This document shows, piece after piece, positions 53,288 to 61,263 of a stretch of DNA of 64,000 nucleotides (positions within the stretch are counted from its first letter, which is position 1; the number at the start of each line of letters is the position of its first letter). Under the pieces are notes generated by a model. The model was not told the origin of the DNA. It searched no databases and saw only the letters and a list, made by a program, of their open reading frames with translations. The stretch lies in assembly GCA_031553215.1 (NCBI GenBank), contig JAVBLW010000017.1, positions 27,639 through 91,638 of the forward strand, in the 5' to 3' direction. Position numbers and translations under genes: made by a program. The DNA is from JAVBLW01 sp031553215 (GTDB taxonomy: Bacteria; Bacillota_I; Bacilli_A; Acholeplasmatales; Anaeroplasmataceae).

Positions 53288-54967
53288 ATGAAGAGAATAA
53301 AAATAGTAATTGGAGTTCTTTTTTCTATGCTATTCATATTTGGATTTGAAGATACAAAAACTGCTGCCAAAAATGAAATTCCAGAAATTTTATTTATAAG
53401 TTCTTATTCATATGCATTTGACACAGTACCGTTGCAAATAAAAGGTATAGAGAGTGTTTTAGAAGCAGATACTAACTTGAATTATGAATTTATGGATACA
53501 AAAAGATTTAGTGGAACTGAAAATATAGAAAAATTCAAATCATATCTTGAATTCAAATGTGAAAAACTTACTGGTGGTAGTCATCTTTTATCTAAATTCT
53601 ACGATGGAGTTTTAGTTGGTGATGACTATGGATTGGAATTTGTTTTAGATAATAATTCCAATGGAGAATTATTTTATAAAATACCAGTTGTTTTTCTAGC
53701 AATAAATAACTTGGAATTAGCTAAACGTGCTCACCAGGATCCTTATATTTCTGGTATATGTGAAGATTTTTCGTATAAAGAAACACTTGAATTAGCAATT
53801 AAATTTAATCCTAAAGCAACTAAAATATTTGCTACAGTTGATCAAACTAGTACTGGAAAAGGTGACAAAGCACAATTTGAGTTAATTCAACCACATTTTG
53901 AAAATTTGGGATATGAATGTGAAATATATGATATAGGTGATCATACATTTGAAGAATCAATTGAAAGATTGAATTCTATTGGAAGTGATACTATTTTCCT
54001 TTCTTTATCATTTTTTGAAGATAAAAATGGTGACTTCATGACGATGACTCAAATGTGTAAATTCCTAGTAGATAATACAAATGTTCCAGTTTATCGTGCA
54101 TCAACAGGTGGACATGGACAAGGAATAGCCGGTGGGGTAATTGTTGCTATGGAGGAACAAGGTAGACTTGCGGCAGAAATGATAAAAAAATATTTATCGG
54201 GAACTCCTATGAGTGAAATATCAATAATTGAAGAATGCCCAAAAGAAATAATTTTTGATGCTAAGGTACTTAAAAAATTCAATATTAATTTATCTTTAGT
54301 GCCAAAAAATGCTACTTTATTAAATAGTGAAAAAACATTTTATGATAAAAATAAGGGAGTAATTTTAGTTTCAATTTCAATAATTGCTTTTAGTTTACTA
54401 ATATGTGGAGGATTTTTCTTAGATAATTATTTCCGCCGAAAGAGTAATAAAGAACTATCACAAAGTGTTAACCACATGAAGAGTTTAGCATCATGTGATC
54501 CACTTACTAAATTGCCTAATAGAAGAAGTTTGGTAACAACTATAAATGGATTAATTAATGCAAATAAAAAATTTGCTATATCGGTAATTGACATAGATTC
54601 ATTTAAGGAAATAAATGATACATATGGACACTTATTTGGAGATAGTGTACTAATTGAAGTTGCTCGACGTTTTAATGATATGAAGCAAAAGAATGCAATT
54701 TTCACTAGATTTGGTGGAGATGAATTTATTGCTATTCTTATAGCTGAAAGATTTGAAGAAATAGATGAAATGGCACAGGCTGTTTTCAATGTTTTTGAAG
54801 ATCCTTTTATAAATGAAGGCGTAGAATTTTCTATTAATGTAAGTATTGGTGTAGCAATTTATCCAAATGATGCAAAGTCACTAGATGAACTGTTAACCCG
54901 TGCAGATGATGCAATGTATGAAGTAAAGAAGGAAAGTAAAAACGGAATAAAATATTATAGTAATTAA
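53288..54967 (+). CDS. Membrane diguanylate cyclase with periplasmic-type sensor domain
   Basis: 559 residues. An N-terminal signal anchor, then about 320 residues resembling ABC-transporter substrate-binding proteins (EILFISSYSYAFDTVPLQIKG, VPVYRASTGGHGQGIAGG), a second membrane helix (VILVSISIIAFSLLICGGFF) and a GGDEF domain. The latter has DPLTKLPNRR, DIDSFKEINDTYGH and an intact RFGGDEF near residue 476, so it should make c-di-GMP. No RxxD inhibitory site precedes the motif. GGTGGTGG lies before the ATG at 53288. No receptor or phosphodiesterase gene is near. Confidence 0.9.
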   Translation: MKRIKIVIGVLFSMLFIFGFEDTKTAAKNEIPEILFISSYSYAFDTVPLQIKGIESVLEADTNLNYEFMDTKRFSGTENIEKFKSYLEFKCEKLTGGSHLLSKFYDGVLVGDDYGLEFVLDNNSNGELFYKIPVVFLAINNLELAKRAHQDPYISGICEDFSYKETLELAIKFNPKATKIFATVDQTSTGKGDKAQFELIQPHFENLGYECEIYDIGDHTFEESIERLNSIGSDTIFLSLSFFEDKNGDFMTMTQMCKFLVDNTNVPVYRASTGGHGQGIAGGVIVAMEEQGRLAAEMIKKYLSGTPMSEISIIEECPKEIIFDAKVLKKFNINLSLVPKNATLLNSEKTFYDKNKGVILVSISIIAFSLLICGGFFLDNYFRRKSNKELSQSVNHMKSLASCDPLTKLPNRRSLVTTINGLINANKKFAISVIDIDSFKEINDTYGHLFGDSVLIEVARRFNDMKQKNAIFTRFGGDEFIAILIAERFEEIDEMAQAVFNVFEDPFINEGVEFSINVSIGVAIYPNDAKSLDELLTRADDAMYEVKKESKNGIKYYSN

Positions 54968-54986
54968 GGATAAGGATTTTGTAGGA

Positions 54987-55544
54987 ATGAATAATAATGA
55001 AAACAACAATGAACAAATTGAAGAAATGGATGAGGACTGCAAAAACTTTGTAGAGAAATTAAGAGAGAATAATCCTCAAATATCTGAAGAAGAGATAAAT
55101 TTGATGATTAGACTTTACAAAATGACAAAGAGATCCAATCTAAGAACTAGGAGAGAAAAATCGAAGATATCTTTATTTCGATTTTTAAGAAATTTTCTAC
55201 TTAAAAATATAATATTTATGGCTTTATTTGGTTTGTTTTCATCAGTTATTGAATTTAAAGAGTGGTACTTTGTTTTCTTGTACTCTATGAGTTTATCAGT
55301 ATTTGATGCTCTCGTTGGTAGAATATTATGGTATGTACGTGCTGTTAGATATCGTGTGATATATAGAACAATAATTGCTTTTGTTTTTGTATATTGTATT
55401 ATGGTGTTGGTTAATAGAAACACAAATTATTTTGTTTTCAATAATCTGTTTACAATGTTTTTGTTTTTGATAATTTGGAAAATACTTTATTATTATATTG
55501 ATATAAAAATGATGATATGGAAGTTAAGTAGGAATAACCAATAG
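54987..55544 (+). CDS. Membrane protein of unknown function next to hprK
   Basis: 185 residues. An acidic N-terminal 40 residues is followed by a basic stretch (KRSNLRTRREKSK) and four hydrophobic segments at about 75-90, 93-108, 127-142 and 150-168. No family recognised. The start at 54987 has only a weak site (GTAGGA touching the ATG), so it may depend on the upstream gene for translation. hprK follows after 13 bases. Confidence 0.62.
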   Translation: MNNNENNNEQIEEMDEDCKNFVEKLRENNPQISEEEINLMIRLYKMTKRSNLRTRREKSKISLFRFLRNFLLKNIIFMALFGLFSSVIEFKEWYFVFLYSMSLSVFDALVGRILWYVRAVRYRVIYRTIIAFVFVYCIMVLVNRNTNYFVFNNLFTMFLFLIIWKILYYYIDIKMMIWKLSRNNQ

Positions 55545-55557
55545 GAGGAATTGTGGG

Positions 55558-56493
55558 ATGTCTAAGTATAAATTGAAAAAAATGGTAAAAGATTTAAATC
55601 TTGAAATATTAGCTGGTGAAGAAGGCTTAAATATTTATTTAGAGGAAGAAATGGTAAGTCGACCTGGAATGGAATTTGCAGGGTTTTTCGATTTTTATGA
55701 ACCAAAGAGAGTTATATTGATTGGAAGTAAGGAAGCATCTTTTTTAAGACAACTTCCTGAAGAAATCGCAAAAACGAGGGTAAAATATTTATTTATGCAA
55801 ACCCCACCGGCAATTATTTTTTCTAAGAATGTCGAAGTACCTCCATATTTTTTAGAATTTGGTAATGAATTTAAAATTTGTGTTTTAAAGTCTGATTTAA
55901 GAACTACTCCACTTGATTCAAAAATATATAATTATTTGCAAAGTTATTTAGCTCCTCGTCAAAGTATTCATGGTGTATTAATGGATATCGATGGTATGGG
56001 TACTTTAATCATGGGGAAAAGTGGAATTGGAAAAAGTGAAACGGCCCTTGAATTAATAAAAAGAGGACATCAATTAGTGAGCGATGACCGTGTTGATGTT
56101 TATGAAAGAGAAGTTGGATACATTATTGGTAATGCTCCTGAAGTTTTAGAAAGATATATAGAAATTCGTGGTATAGGTATTGTAGACGTTGTTAAGATGT
56201 TTGGTGCTGGTGCATTTAGAAGAAGCAAAAGAGTTCAATTAGTAGTTGAGCTTGAAGCTTGGGAACAAGGTAAATATTATGATCGTTTGGGTTTATCTAA
56301 CGAAACTACAAAATATTTTAATAGTGATATTACTAAAGTTGTTATACCAGTATTACCAGGACGAAATCTTGCGTTATTAGTAGAGTCAGCTGCGATGAAT
56401 GAAAAATTGAAATTATATGGATTTAATGCGGCTGTAGAGTTTACAAATTCAATAAATAAATTAGCAAGTAATGCAGGAAGAGATGATGACTAA
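55558..56493 (+). CDS. hprK: HPr kinase/phosphorylase
   Basis: 311 residues. The Walker A motif is MGKSGIGKSETALEL near residue 155, followed by LVSDDRV, IEIRGIGIVDVV and MFGAGAFR of the K3 region. It phosphorylates HPr on Ser46 and also removes the phosphate with inorganic phosphate, releasing pyrophosphate. AGGAGG lies 9 bases before the ATG. Its stop overlaps the start of the Lgt-PpaX gene, as hprK, lgt and ppaX are clustered in Bacillus. Confidence 0.95.
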   Translation: MSKYKLKKMVKDLNLEILAGEEGLNIYLEEEMVSRPGMEFAGFFDFYEPKRVILIGSKEASFLRQLPEEIAKTRVKYLFMQTPPAIIFSKNVEVPPYFLEFGNEFKICVLKSDLRTTPLDSKIYNYLQSYLAPRQSIHGVLMDIDGMGTLIMGKSGIGKSETALELIKRGHQLVSDDRVDVYEREVGYIIGNAPEVLERYIEIRGIGIVDVVKMFGAGAFRRSKRVQLVVELEAWEQGKYYDRLGLSNETTKYFNSDITKVVIPVLPGRNLALLVESAAMNEKLKLYGFNAAVEFTNSINKLASNAGRDDD

Positions 56494-57968
56494 TGATTAG
56501 ATTTCTAGAAGTTAATCCAATTGCTTTCCTTGGAATAAGATGGTATGCCATATGCATATTAGCAGGTATTTTATTAGCGGTATATGCAGGTCTAAAAGAA
56601 GGTAAAAAATTGGGTATATATTCTGATTTTATATATTATGGGGTATTAATATGTGTACCTTTAAGCATAATAGGAGCTAGACTTTGGTATGTATTATTTA
56701 ATTTGAGCGACTTTGATAGCTTAAGTTCGGTATTTGGGTTAGACGGTGGCGGTCTAAGTGGACTAGCTATTCAGGGTGGAGTTATTGCCGCAATCATATT
56801 TGTAATTATTTATAGTAAGAAAAAAGATGTAAGTCTTTATAAGGTTTTTGATATTCTTGCTCCAGGATTTTTAATAGGACAAATTCTTGGAAGATGGGGG
56901 AATTTCTTTAATCAAGAATTATATGGACCGATTGTTGAAAATACTGATCTATTTCAAAAAATTTTACCAAGTTTTATTACTGAAAACATGTATATCGGAG
57001 GGAATTTTCGTCATCCAGTTTTCTTGTATGAATCGCTTTTAAATTTAATTGGATTAATAGTAATTATTGTTGTTAGAAGAAAAAGTAAAAAGATTCAAAG
57101 TGGTGATATGCTAGGGTTTTATTTAGTATGGTATGGTATAGTTAGAATATTTACTGAATCATTGAGAGCTAATTCTGGAGCTTCTGAAGTTTTAATGTTA
57201 GGTTCAATTAAGGTAAGTATATTAATCAGTGTACTATTTATTGTCGGAGGCGTTGCCTTCCTAATATTAAAACGTTTCTTTGGAGCACAAAAAAATTATC
57301 AAGAGATAATTTTGGAAGTAGAATCAGGACGATTTGAAACGATTTTGTTTGATTTAGATGGTACCTTATTAGATACAAAAAATTTAATTGATCGTTCTTT
57401 TGTATATACATTTGAACACTTTTTTCCGGAACATATGTTAACTGATGAAGAGATGGATTCATTCTTTGGTCCTACTTTACATGAATCATTTAGTAAATAT
57501 AGTGATGATGAAGAGAAGATTCAAGAAATGATCAGTTATTATCGTGAGTTTAATATTGAACATCATGATCAATTAGTAAAGCCGTTTCCTTATGCAAAGG
57601 ATATAGTTAAAATATTACATAAAAAGGGATATAAACTAGGTGTTGTATCATCAAAAAAGAATGATGTTATTTTAAAAGGACTTGATTTAGCAGGTATTAC
57701 TGAGTATTTTGGAGTTATAATTGGCGCTAATGATACAAAGAATCCTAAACCAGATCCTGAAGGAATAAAATTAGCTATATCAAAGTTAGAAAGTACTGGT
57801 AATGTTTTATTTGTTGGTGATAATCCTTCAGATATTATGGCAGGTAAAAATGCAGAAGTATTTACTTGTGCTGTTAGATATTCAAATAGACTAGACGAAG
57901 TTATAGAATTAGACCCTGATTTTTTAATTACGAATTTAAATGGAATCTTAAAGGTTCTGAATGAATAG
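56493..57968 (+). CDS. lgt: Lgt-PpaX fusion: prolipoprotein diacylglyceryl transferase with C-terminal HAD phosphatase
   Basis: 491 residues in one frame. Residues 1-262 are Lgt: about seven membrane helices, GRWGNFFNQELYG (133-145) and YGIVRIFTESLR. Residues 282-491 are a HAD phosphatase with motif I FDLDGTLLDT (D287, D289), VVSSKK, and motif IV FVGDNPSDI, most like PpaX, the pyrophosphatase that removes the product of HprK. A short linker near 263-281 joins them at about 57285. In Bacillus lgt and ppaX are separate genes of the hprK operon. The Lgt HGG motif reads IQGG. The start overlaps the hprK stop. Confidence 0.9.
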   Translation: MIRFLEVNPIAFLGIRWYAICILAGILLAVYAGLKEGKKLGIYSDFIYYGVLICVPLSIIGARLWYVLFNLSDFDSLSSVFGLDGGGLSGLAIQGGVIAAIIFVIIYSKKKDVSLYKVFDILAPGFLIGQILGRWGNFFNQELYGPIVENTDLFQKILPSFITENMYIGGNFRHPVFLYESLLNLIGLIVIIVVRRKSKKIQSGDMLGFYLVWYGIVRIFTESLRANSGASEVLMLGSIKVSILISVLFIVGGVAFLILKRFFGAQKNYQEIILEVESGRFETILFDLDGTLLDTKNLIDRSFVYTFEHFFPEHMLTDEEMDSFFGPTLHESFSKYSDDEEKIQEMISYYREFNIEHHDQLVKPFPYAKDIVKILHKKGYKLGVVSSKKNDVILKGLDLAGITEYFGVIIGANDTKNPKPDPEGIKLAISKLESTGNVLFVGDNPSDIMAGKNAEVFTCAVRYSNRLDEVIELDPDFLITNLNGILKVLNE

Positions 57969-57984
57969 TTAAGGATGTGAAAAG

Positions 57985-58926
57985 ATGTCATATGCAAGAG
58001 AAGTAAAAGAAGAGTTATGCACAATAAATAATTCAGATAATCATTGTCAAATGGCAGAATTAGAAGCTTTAATTAGATTAAATTCAGAAATTATTATAAG
58101 TAATGGAACTAAAATTGTAAGTTTTTCATCATCAAGTGCAATAGTAAGCAAAAGATTTTTAACACTTTTAAAGGAATATATCAAATGCGAAGTATCTTTA
58201 GTTTCAAAGAAGGTTAATAAAAGAAATCAAAGCAATGTATATTATGTTAATGTATTAAGTATGAGCGAGCTATTAATGGAAGAATTTGGTTTGTTATCGG
58301 ATAGTAAAAATAAAGAAGATATTTTTAGTCGTGAATGCTGTAAAGCGTCATATTTAAGAGGAGCTTTCTTGGCCAAGGGAAGTGTTAATGATCCATCGAA
58401 ATCAGATTATCATTTAGAGATGTATACTGGTAATGAAAAGGAAGCTTTATTTATTCAAAGAGTAATGAATAGCTTTGATCTTAATGCCAAGATTGTTAAG
58501 AGAAGAACTGATTTGGTTATTTATTTAAAAGATATACAATCAATAAAAGATTTCTTGAGAGTGATTGGAACTAGTAAAATGGTTTTCAAATTAGAAGAAA
58601 TCCAAATCAATAGATCTGTATCAAGTAGCGTGGCTAGAATAATAAATATTGAAGGTGCAAATGATCAAAAAACTCTTAGTGCTGCAAAAGATCAAATAAG
58701 AAATATTAGATATCTTGAATATAATTATCCACTAGAGAAATTAGATAGTAAGATTTTATTAATTATGAAAGTTAGAAAAGAAAATCCTGAGGCGAGTTTT
58801 AATGAACTGATAGATATTTTAAATGATAGATATGGTGAACAAATTACAAAATCGGGTTTAAATCATCGATTTAGGAAGATAAAAGAAATTGCTAAAGCAC
58901 ATGAGGACGCTAGAAAGTTAAAGTAG
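57985..58926 (+). CDS. whiA: WhiA, DNA-binding regulator
   Basis: 313 residues. The N-terminal domain is a degenerate LAGLIDADG endonuclease fold (KASYLRGAFLAKGSVNDPSK) and the C-terminal part is a helix-turn-helix (NPEASFNELIDIL, SGLNHRFRKIKEIA). WhiA affects division and chromosome segregation in Firmicutes. AAGGATG lies before the ATG. It follows the Lgt-PpaX gene by 16 bases, and acpS follows by 7, so all lie in one operon. Confidence 0.95.
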   Translation: MSYAREVKEELCTINNSDNHCQMAELEALIRLNSEIIISNGTKIVSFSSSSAIVSKRFLTLLKEYIKCEVSLVSKKVNKRNQSNVYYVNVLSMSELLMEEFGLLSDSKNKEDIFSRECCKASYLRGAFLAKGSVNDPSKSDYHLEMYTGNEKEALFIQRVMNSFDLNAKIVKRRTDLVIYLKDIQSIKDFLRVIGTSKMVFKLEEIQINRSVSSSVARIINIEGANDQKTLSAAKDQIRNIRYLEYNYPLEKLDSKILLIMKVRKENPEASFNELIDILNDRYGEQITKSGLNHRFRKIKEIAKAHEDARKLK

Positions 58927-58933
58927 GTAAGAT

Positions 58934-59284
58934 ATGTTTAGTATAGGTATTGATATAGTAGAACATATAAAAATCAAAAATAAAAGCCAAGAATTCATTA
59001 ATAGAATTCTTAGCCAAGATGAACTAGATTATTATATGACTATCACAAATGAAAAACGCCAAATAGAATACATAGCTAGTCGCTTTGCGTCTAAAGAGGC
59101 GATTTTTAAGGCCTATAAAGTTGGAGATAAAACCTTTAACTATAAAGATATAAGCATTTTAAATGAAGCAAGTGGAGCCCCGTATGTAAAATGTGAAAGA
59201 TTAAAGGAAAATATTTTAATTACTTTATCTCATAGTGATAATTATAGTATTTCACAGGTTCTTGTTTATACTGAACGAGTATGA
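58934..59284 (+). CDS. acpS: Holo-[acyl-carrier-protein] synthase
   Basis: 116 residues. IGIDIVEHIK (magnesium-binding Asp) and YIASRFASKEAIFKA (second metal Glu and CoA lysine) are the family motifs, with ITLSHSDNYSISQVLV at the end. It transfers phosphopantetheine to acyl carrier protein. The 3' end overlaps the convergent DUF378 gene by 19 bases. In Bacillus acpS is followed by ydcC, as here once the small DUF378 gene is skipped. Confidence 0.93.
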   Translation: MFSIGIDIVEHIKIKNKSQEFINRILSQDELDYYMTITNEKRQIEYIASRFASKEAIFKAYKVGDKTFNYKDISILNEASGAPYVKCERLKENILITLSHSDNYSISQVLVYTERV

Positions 59285-59475
59285 CGATTTCTTATGAATA
59301 GTAATCCTAAGTTAAATAATGAACAAACTCCTACAAGTATATAGATTGTTCTTGTTAAGACACTTCCTGTGTGGAAAAGCCAAGTAACTAAATTAAAATC
59401 AAATATACCAATTAAGCCCCAGTTTAATCCACCGATAATGGTAAAGATTAGGGCTATTTTTTGTAATAATATCAT
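59266..59475 (-). CDS. DUF378 membrane protein
   Basis: 69 residues with two membrane helices. IALIFTIIGGLNWGLIGIFDFNL and the LTRTIYILVGVCSL stretch are the DUF378 signature. Its function is not known. GGAGTGAT lies before the ATG on the minus strand. It is convergent with acpS, overlapping by 19 bases, and I find no terminator between them. Confidence 0.86.
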   Translation of the reverse strand: MILLQKIALIFTIIGGLNWGLIGIFDFNLVTWLFHTGSVLTRTIYILVGVCSLFNLGLLFIRNRHTRSV

Positions 59476-59575
59476 GTTATCACTCCTTAAATATAATTTT
59501 TCCTAAAAAAACTAATTTATACATATATTTTGTAAAAATCGCATATGCTCTAATAGATTATATGGGGTGAGAAGA

Positions 59576-60544
59576 ATGAAGAAATTGTTTTCTTTATTAT
59601 TAGTTGTTTTTGTGCTTGCTGGATGTAGTAGTAAGCCTGTTGATATTGAAAAGGCGCCAAGTAAAATAAGTGAATACGTAGAAAATAGTAATTCATATAA
59701 GGCAGTATGTGAAATGGAAATTTATAAGGAAGATAAAACTATTAAATTTGAGGTTGGAGTAGAATATTTATCTCCAGATCACTATAAGGTTTCATTTACA
59801 AATGTTCAAAATAATGCCGAACAAATTATTGTGAAAAATGATACAGGGGTTTATGCACTTACACCAGCTTTGGGAAAAGAGTTTAAATTTGAGAGTGATT
59901 GGCCTCTTAATGGATCACATGCCTATTTATTAAATATGGTTATTGCTGATATGAAAAATGATGAAGAGACATCAGTTAAAAAAGATGGAAATGATATAGT
60001 AATTACTTCTAAAATTAATCACAGAACCAATCATAGATTAGAATATCAAGAATTAAGATTAACAGATAAATACCTACCAAAGAGTGTTGGATTTTATTCA
60101 GAAGAAAAAATTGAAGTAAAAGTCACATATATTAGTTTCATTAAAGATGTTAATATAACAAAAAATGATTTTATGGTCGATAAGATTATGGAAGAGAGTG
60201 TATCAATGCTAGGAGAAGGTAGTGTTGCCAGTGTTGAAGGAAGTTTAGTTGTTTCATATGTTGTTGATGGATGTACATTGAAAAACAAAAAAATAGATTC
60301 TCCAGTAATTATGAATTATGGTGGGGAAAAGAAGTATACTATAATTTGTCAAGATGTTATGGATAGTGATGCATTAGCTGTTACAAGAATTTATAATGAT
60401 TTCGAGATAACTGATATCGGAGTTGCATTTATAAATCAAAATAGTATAACTGTATTTTTCCAAAATAAAGAAATAATGGTATTGTCAGATGCTTTAACCG
60501 AAAATGAAATGATTGATATAATTAATTCAATTAACTTTTCATAA
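59576..60544 (+). CDS. ydcC: YdcC/LolA-like sporulation lipoprotein
   Basis: 322 residues. A lipoprotein signal ends in LAGC (residues about 17-20). The next about 190 residues follow the LolA-like half-barrel pattern (YKAVCEMEIYKEDKTIKFEV, LSPDHYKVSFTN), and a C-terminal domain includes VTRIYNDFEITDIGVAFIN. In Bacillus ydcC directly follows acpS and belongs to the sporulation regulon, and GerS-type lipoproteins are related. I chose ATG at 59576 after GGGGTGAG; a GTG at 59567 is in frame. Confidence 0.8.
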   Translation: MKKLFSLLLVVFVLAGCSSKPVDIEKAPSKISEYVENSNSYKAVCEMEIYKEDKTIKFEVGVEYLSPDHYKVSFTNVQNNAEQIIVKNDTGVYALTPALGKEFKFESDWPLNGSHAYLLNMVIADMKNDEETSVKKDGNDIVITSKINHRTNHRLEYQELRLTDKYLPKSVGFYSEEKIEVKVTYISFIKDVNITKNDFMVDKIMEESVSMLGEGSVASVEGSLVVSYVVDGCTLKNKKIDSPVIMNYGGEKKYTIICQDVMDSDALAVTRIYNDFEITDIGVAFINQNSITVFFQNKEIMVLSDALTENEMIDIINSINFS

Positions 60545-60550
60545 AATAAC

Positions 60551-60579
60551 TTGAAAAAAATGACAGTTTCTTATATAAT
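60551..60579 (+). promoter_or_regulatory. SigA-type promoter of the gene at 60612
   Basis: TTGAAA, 17 bases, TATAAT; 33 bases before the TTG start codon. Confidence 0.75.
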
Positions 60580-60611
60580 AAATAACATATGACAATAAGG
60601 AGCTGAATATT

Positions 60612-61223
60612 TTGGCAAGAGCAATAAAAAAAGTTAAAGTAAAAGTAAAAAAACAACGTACAAAGAAATTTTGGATAACTTTAGGTAGTGCGTGTTTATT
60701 AGTAATTGCAGCGATATCTGTGGGGTTATACTTTTTGTTGAGAAATACGGATAGTGAATATACACATTTTAAATCAATTAAAGAAGAAACTTCTATTACA
60801 TATAATGATTTATTACTAAAAGTTGAAAATGCAAAAAATGACCATATGTTTGTATTTGTGTATGACCATACATGGGACCCAGAAGATAATACAGAAGATA
60901 AGAAATTTGAAGACAAGGTGATACTGTTATACACTAAAGTTGTAGAGTATAATAATGATTATGAAGATATCTTTGATTTCTATATAGTAGATGTTACAAT
61001 TGAAGCTAATCAAGGCATTCTATCAGATTCTAAATTTGGTTCACCAACTGCAAATACATTAGTTTATTTATATGGTGGAATAGCTGGTACATATCCTGAA
61101 AACGTTGATCCTGAGGACATGGAAGATGGAGACTATGAAGAACCAATTTCAGGTTCTGAAATAATATATGTAACACAAGCAATCGAATATATTAAATATT
61201 TAATAGCAGAAAAGAATAAATAA
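60612..61223 (+). CDS. Membrane-anchored extracellular protein of unknown function
   Basis: 203 residues. A very basic cytoplasmic start (AIKKVKVKVKKQRTKKF) precedes one helix (ITLGSACLLVIAAISVGLYFLL, about 22-43). The outer part has FVFVYDHTWDPEDN and VYLYGGIAGTYP, slightly like a thioredoxin-fold strand order but without a CxxC. An acidic stretch (DPEDMEDGDYEEP) lies near the end. The start is a TTG with AAGGAG upstream. It has its own promoter and terminator. Confidence 0.7.
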   Translation: MARAIKKVKVKVKKQRTKKFWITLGSACLLVIAAISVGLYFLLRNTDSEYTHFKSIKEETSITYNDLLLKVENAKNDHMFVFVYDHTWDPEDNTEDKKFEDKVILLYTKVVEYNNDYEDIFDFYIVDVTIEANQGILSDSKFGSPTANTLVYLYGGIAGTYPENVDPEDMEDGDYEEPISGSEIIYVTQAIEYIKYLIAEKNK

Positions 61224-61244
61224 GACGCAAAAATGCGTCTTTTG
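61222..61244 (+). terminator. Intrinsic terminator before tex
   Basis: AGACGCA / TGCGTCT with an AAAA loop and T-run, starting in the stop codon. Confidence 0.8.
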
Positions 61245-61263
61245 TATTTAGGAGGAAAAAAGT

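Noticed and set aside
53288..54967. Binding protein of an ABC importer
   Set aside because: The domain is followed by a membrane helix and a GGDEF domain in the same frame, and no permease or ATPase gene is adjacent.
59522..59549. Possible SigE-type promoter before the YdcC-like gene (CATATA and CATATGCT)
   Set aside because: Only a loose match; would need transcription-start data under sporulation.
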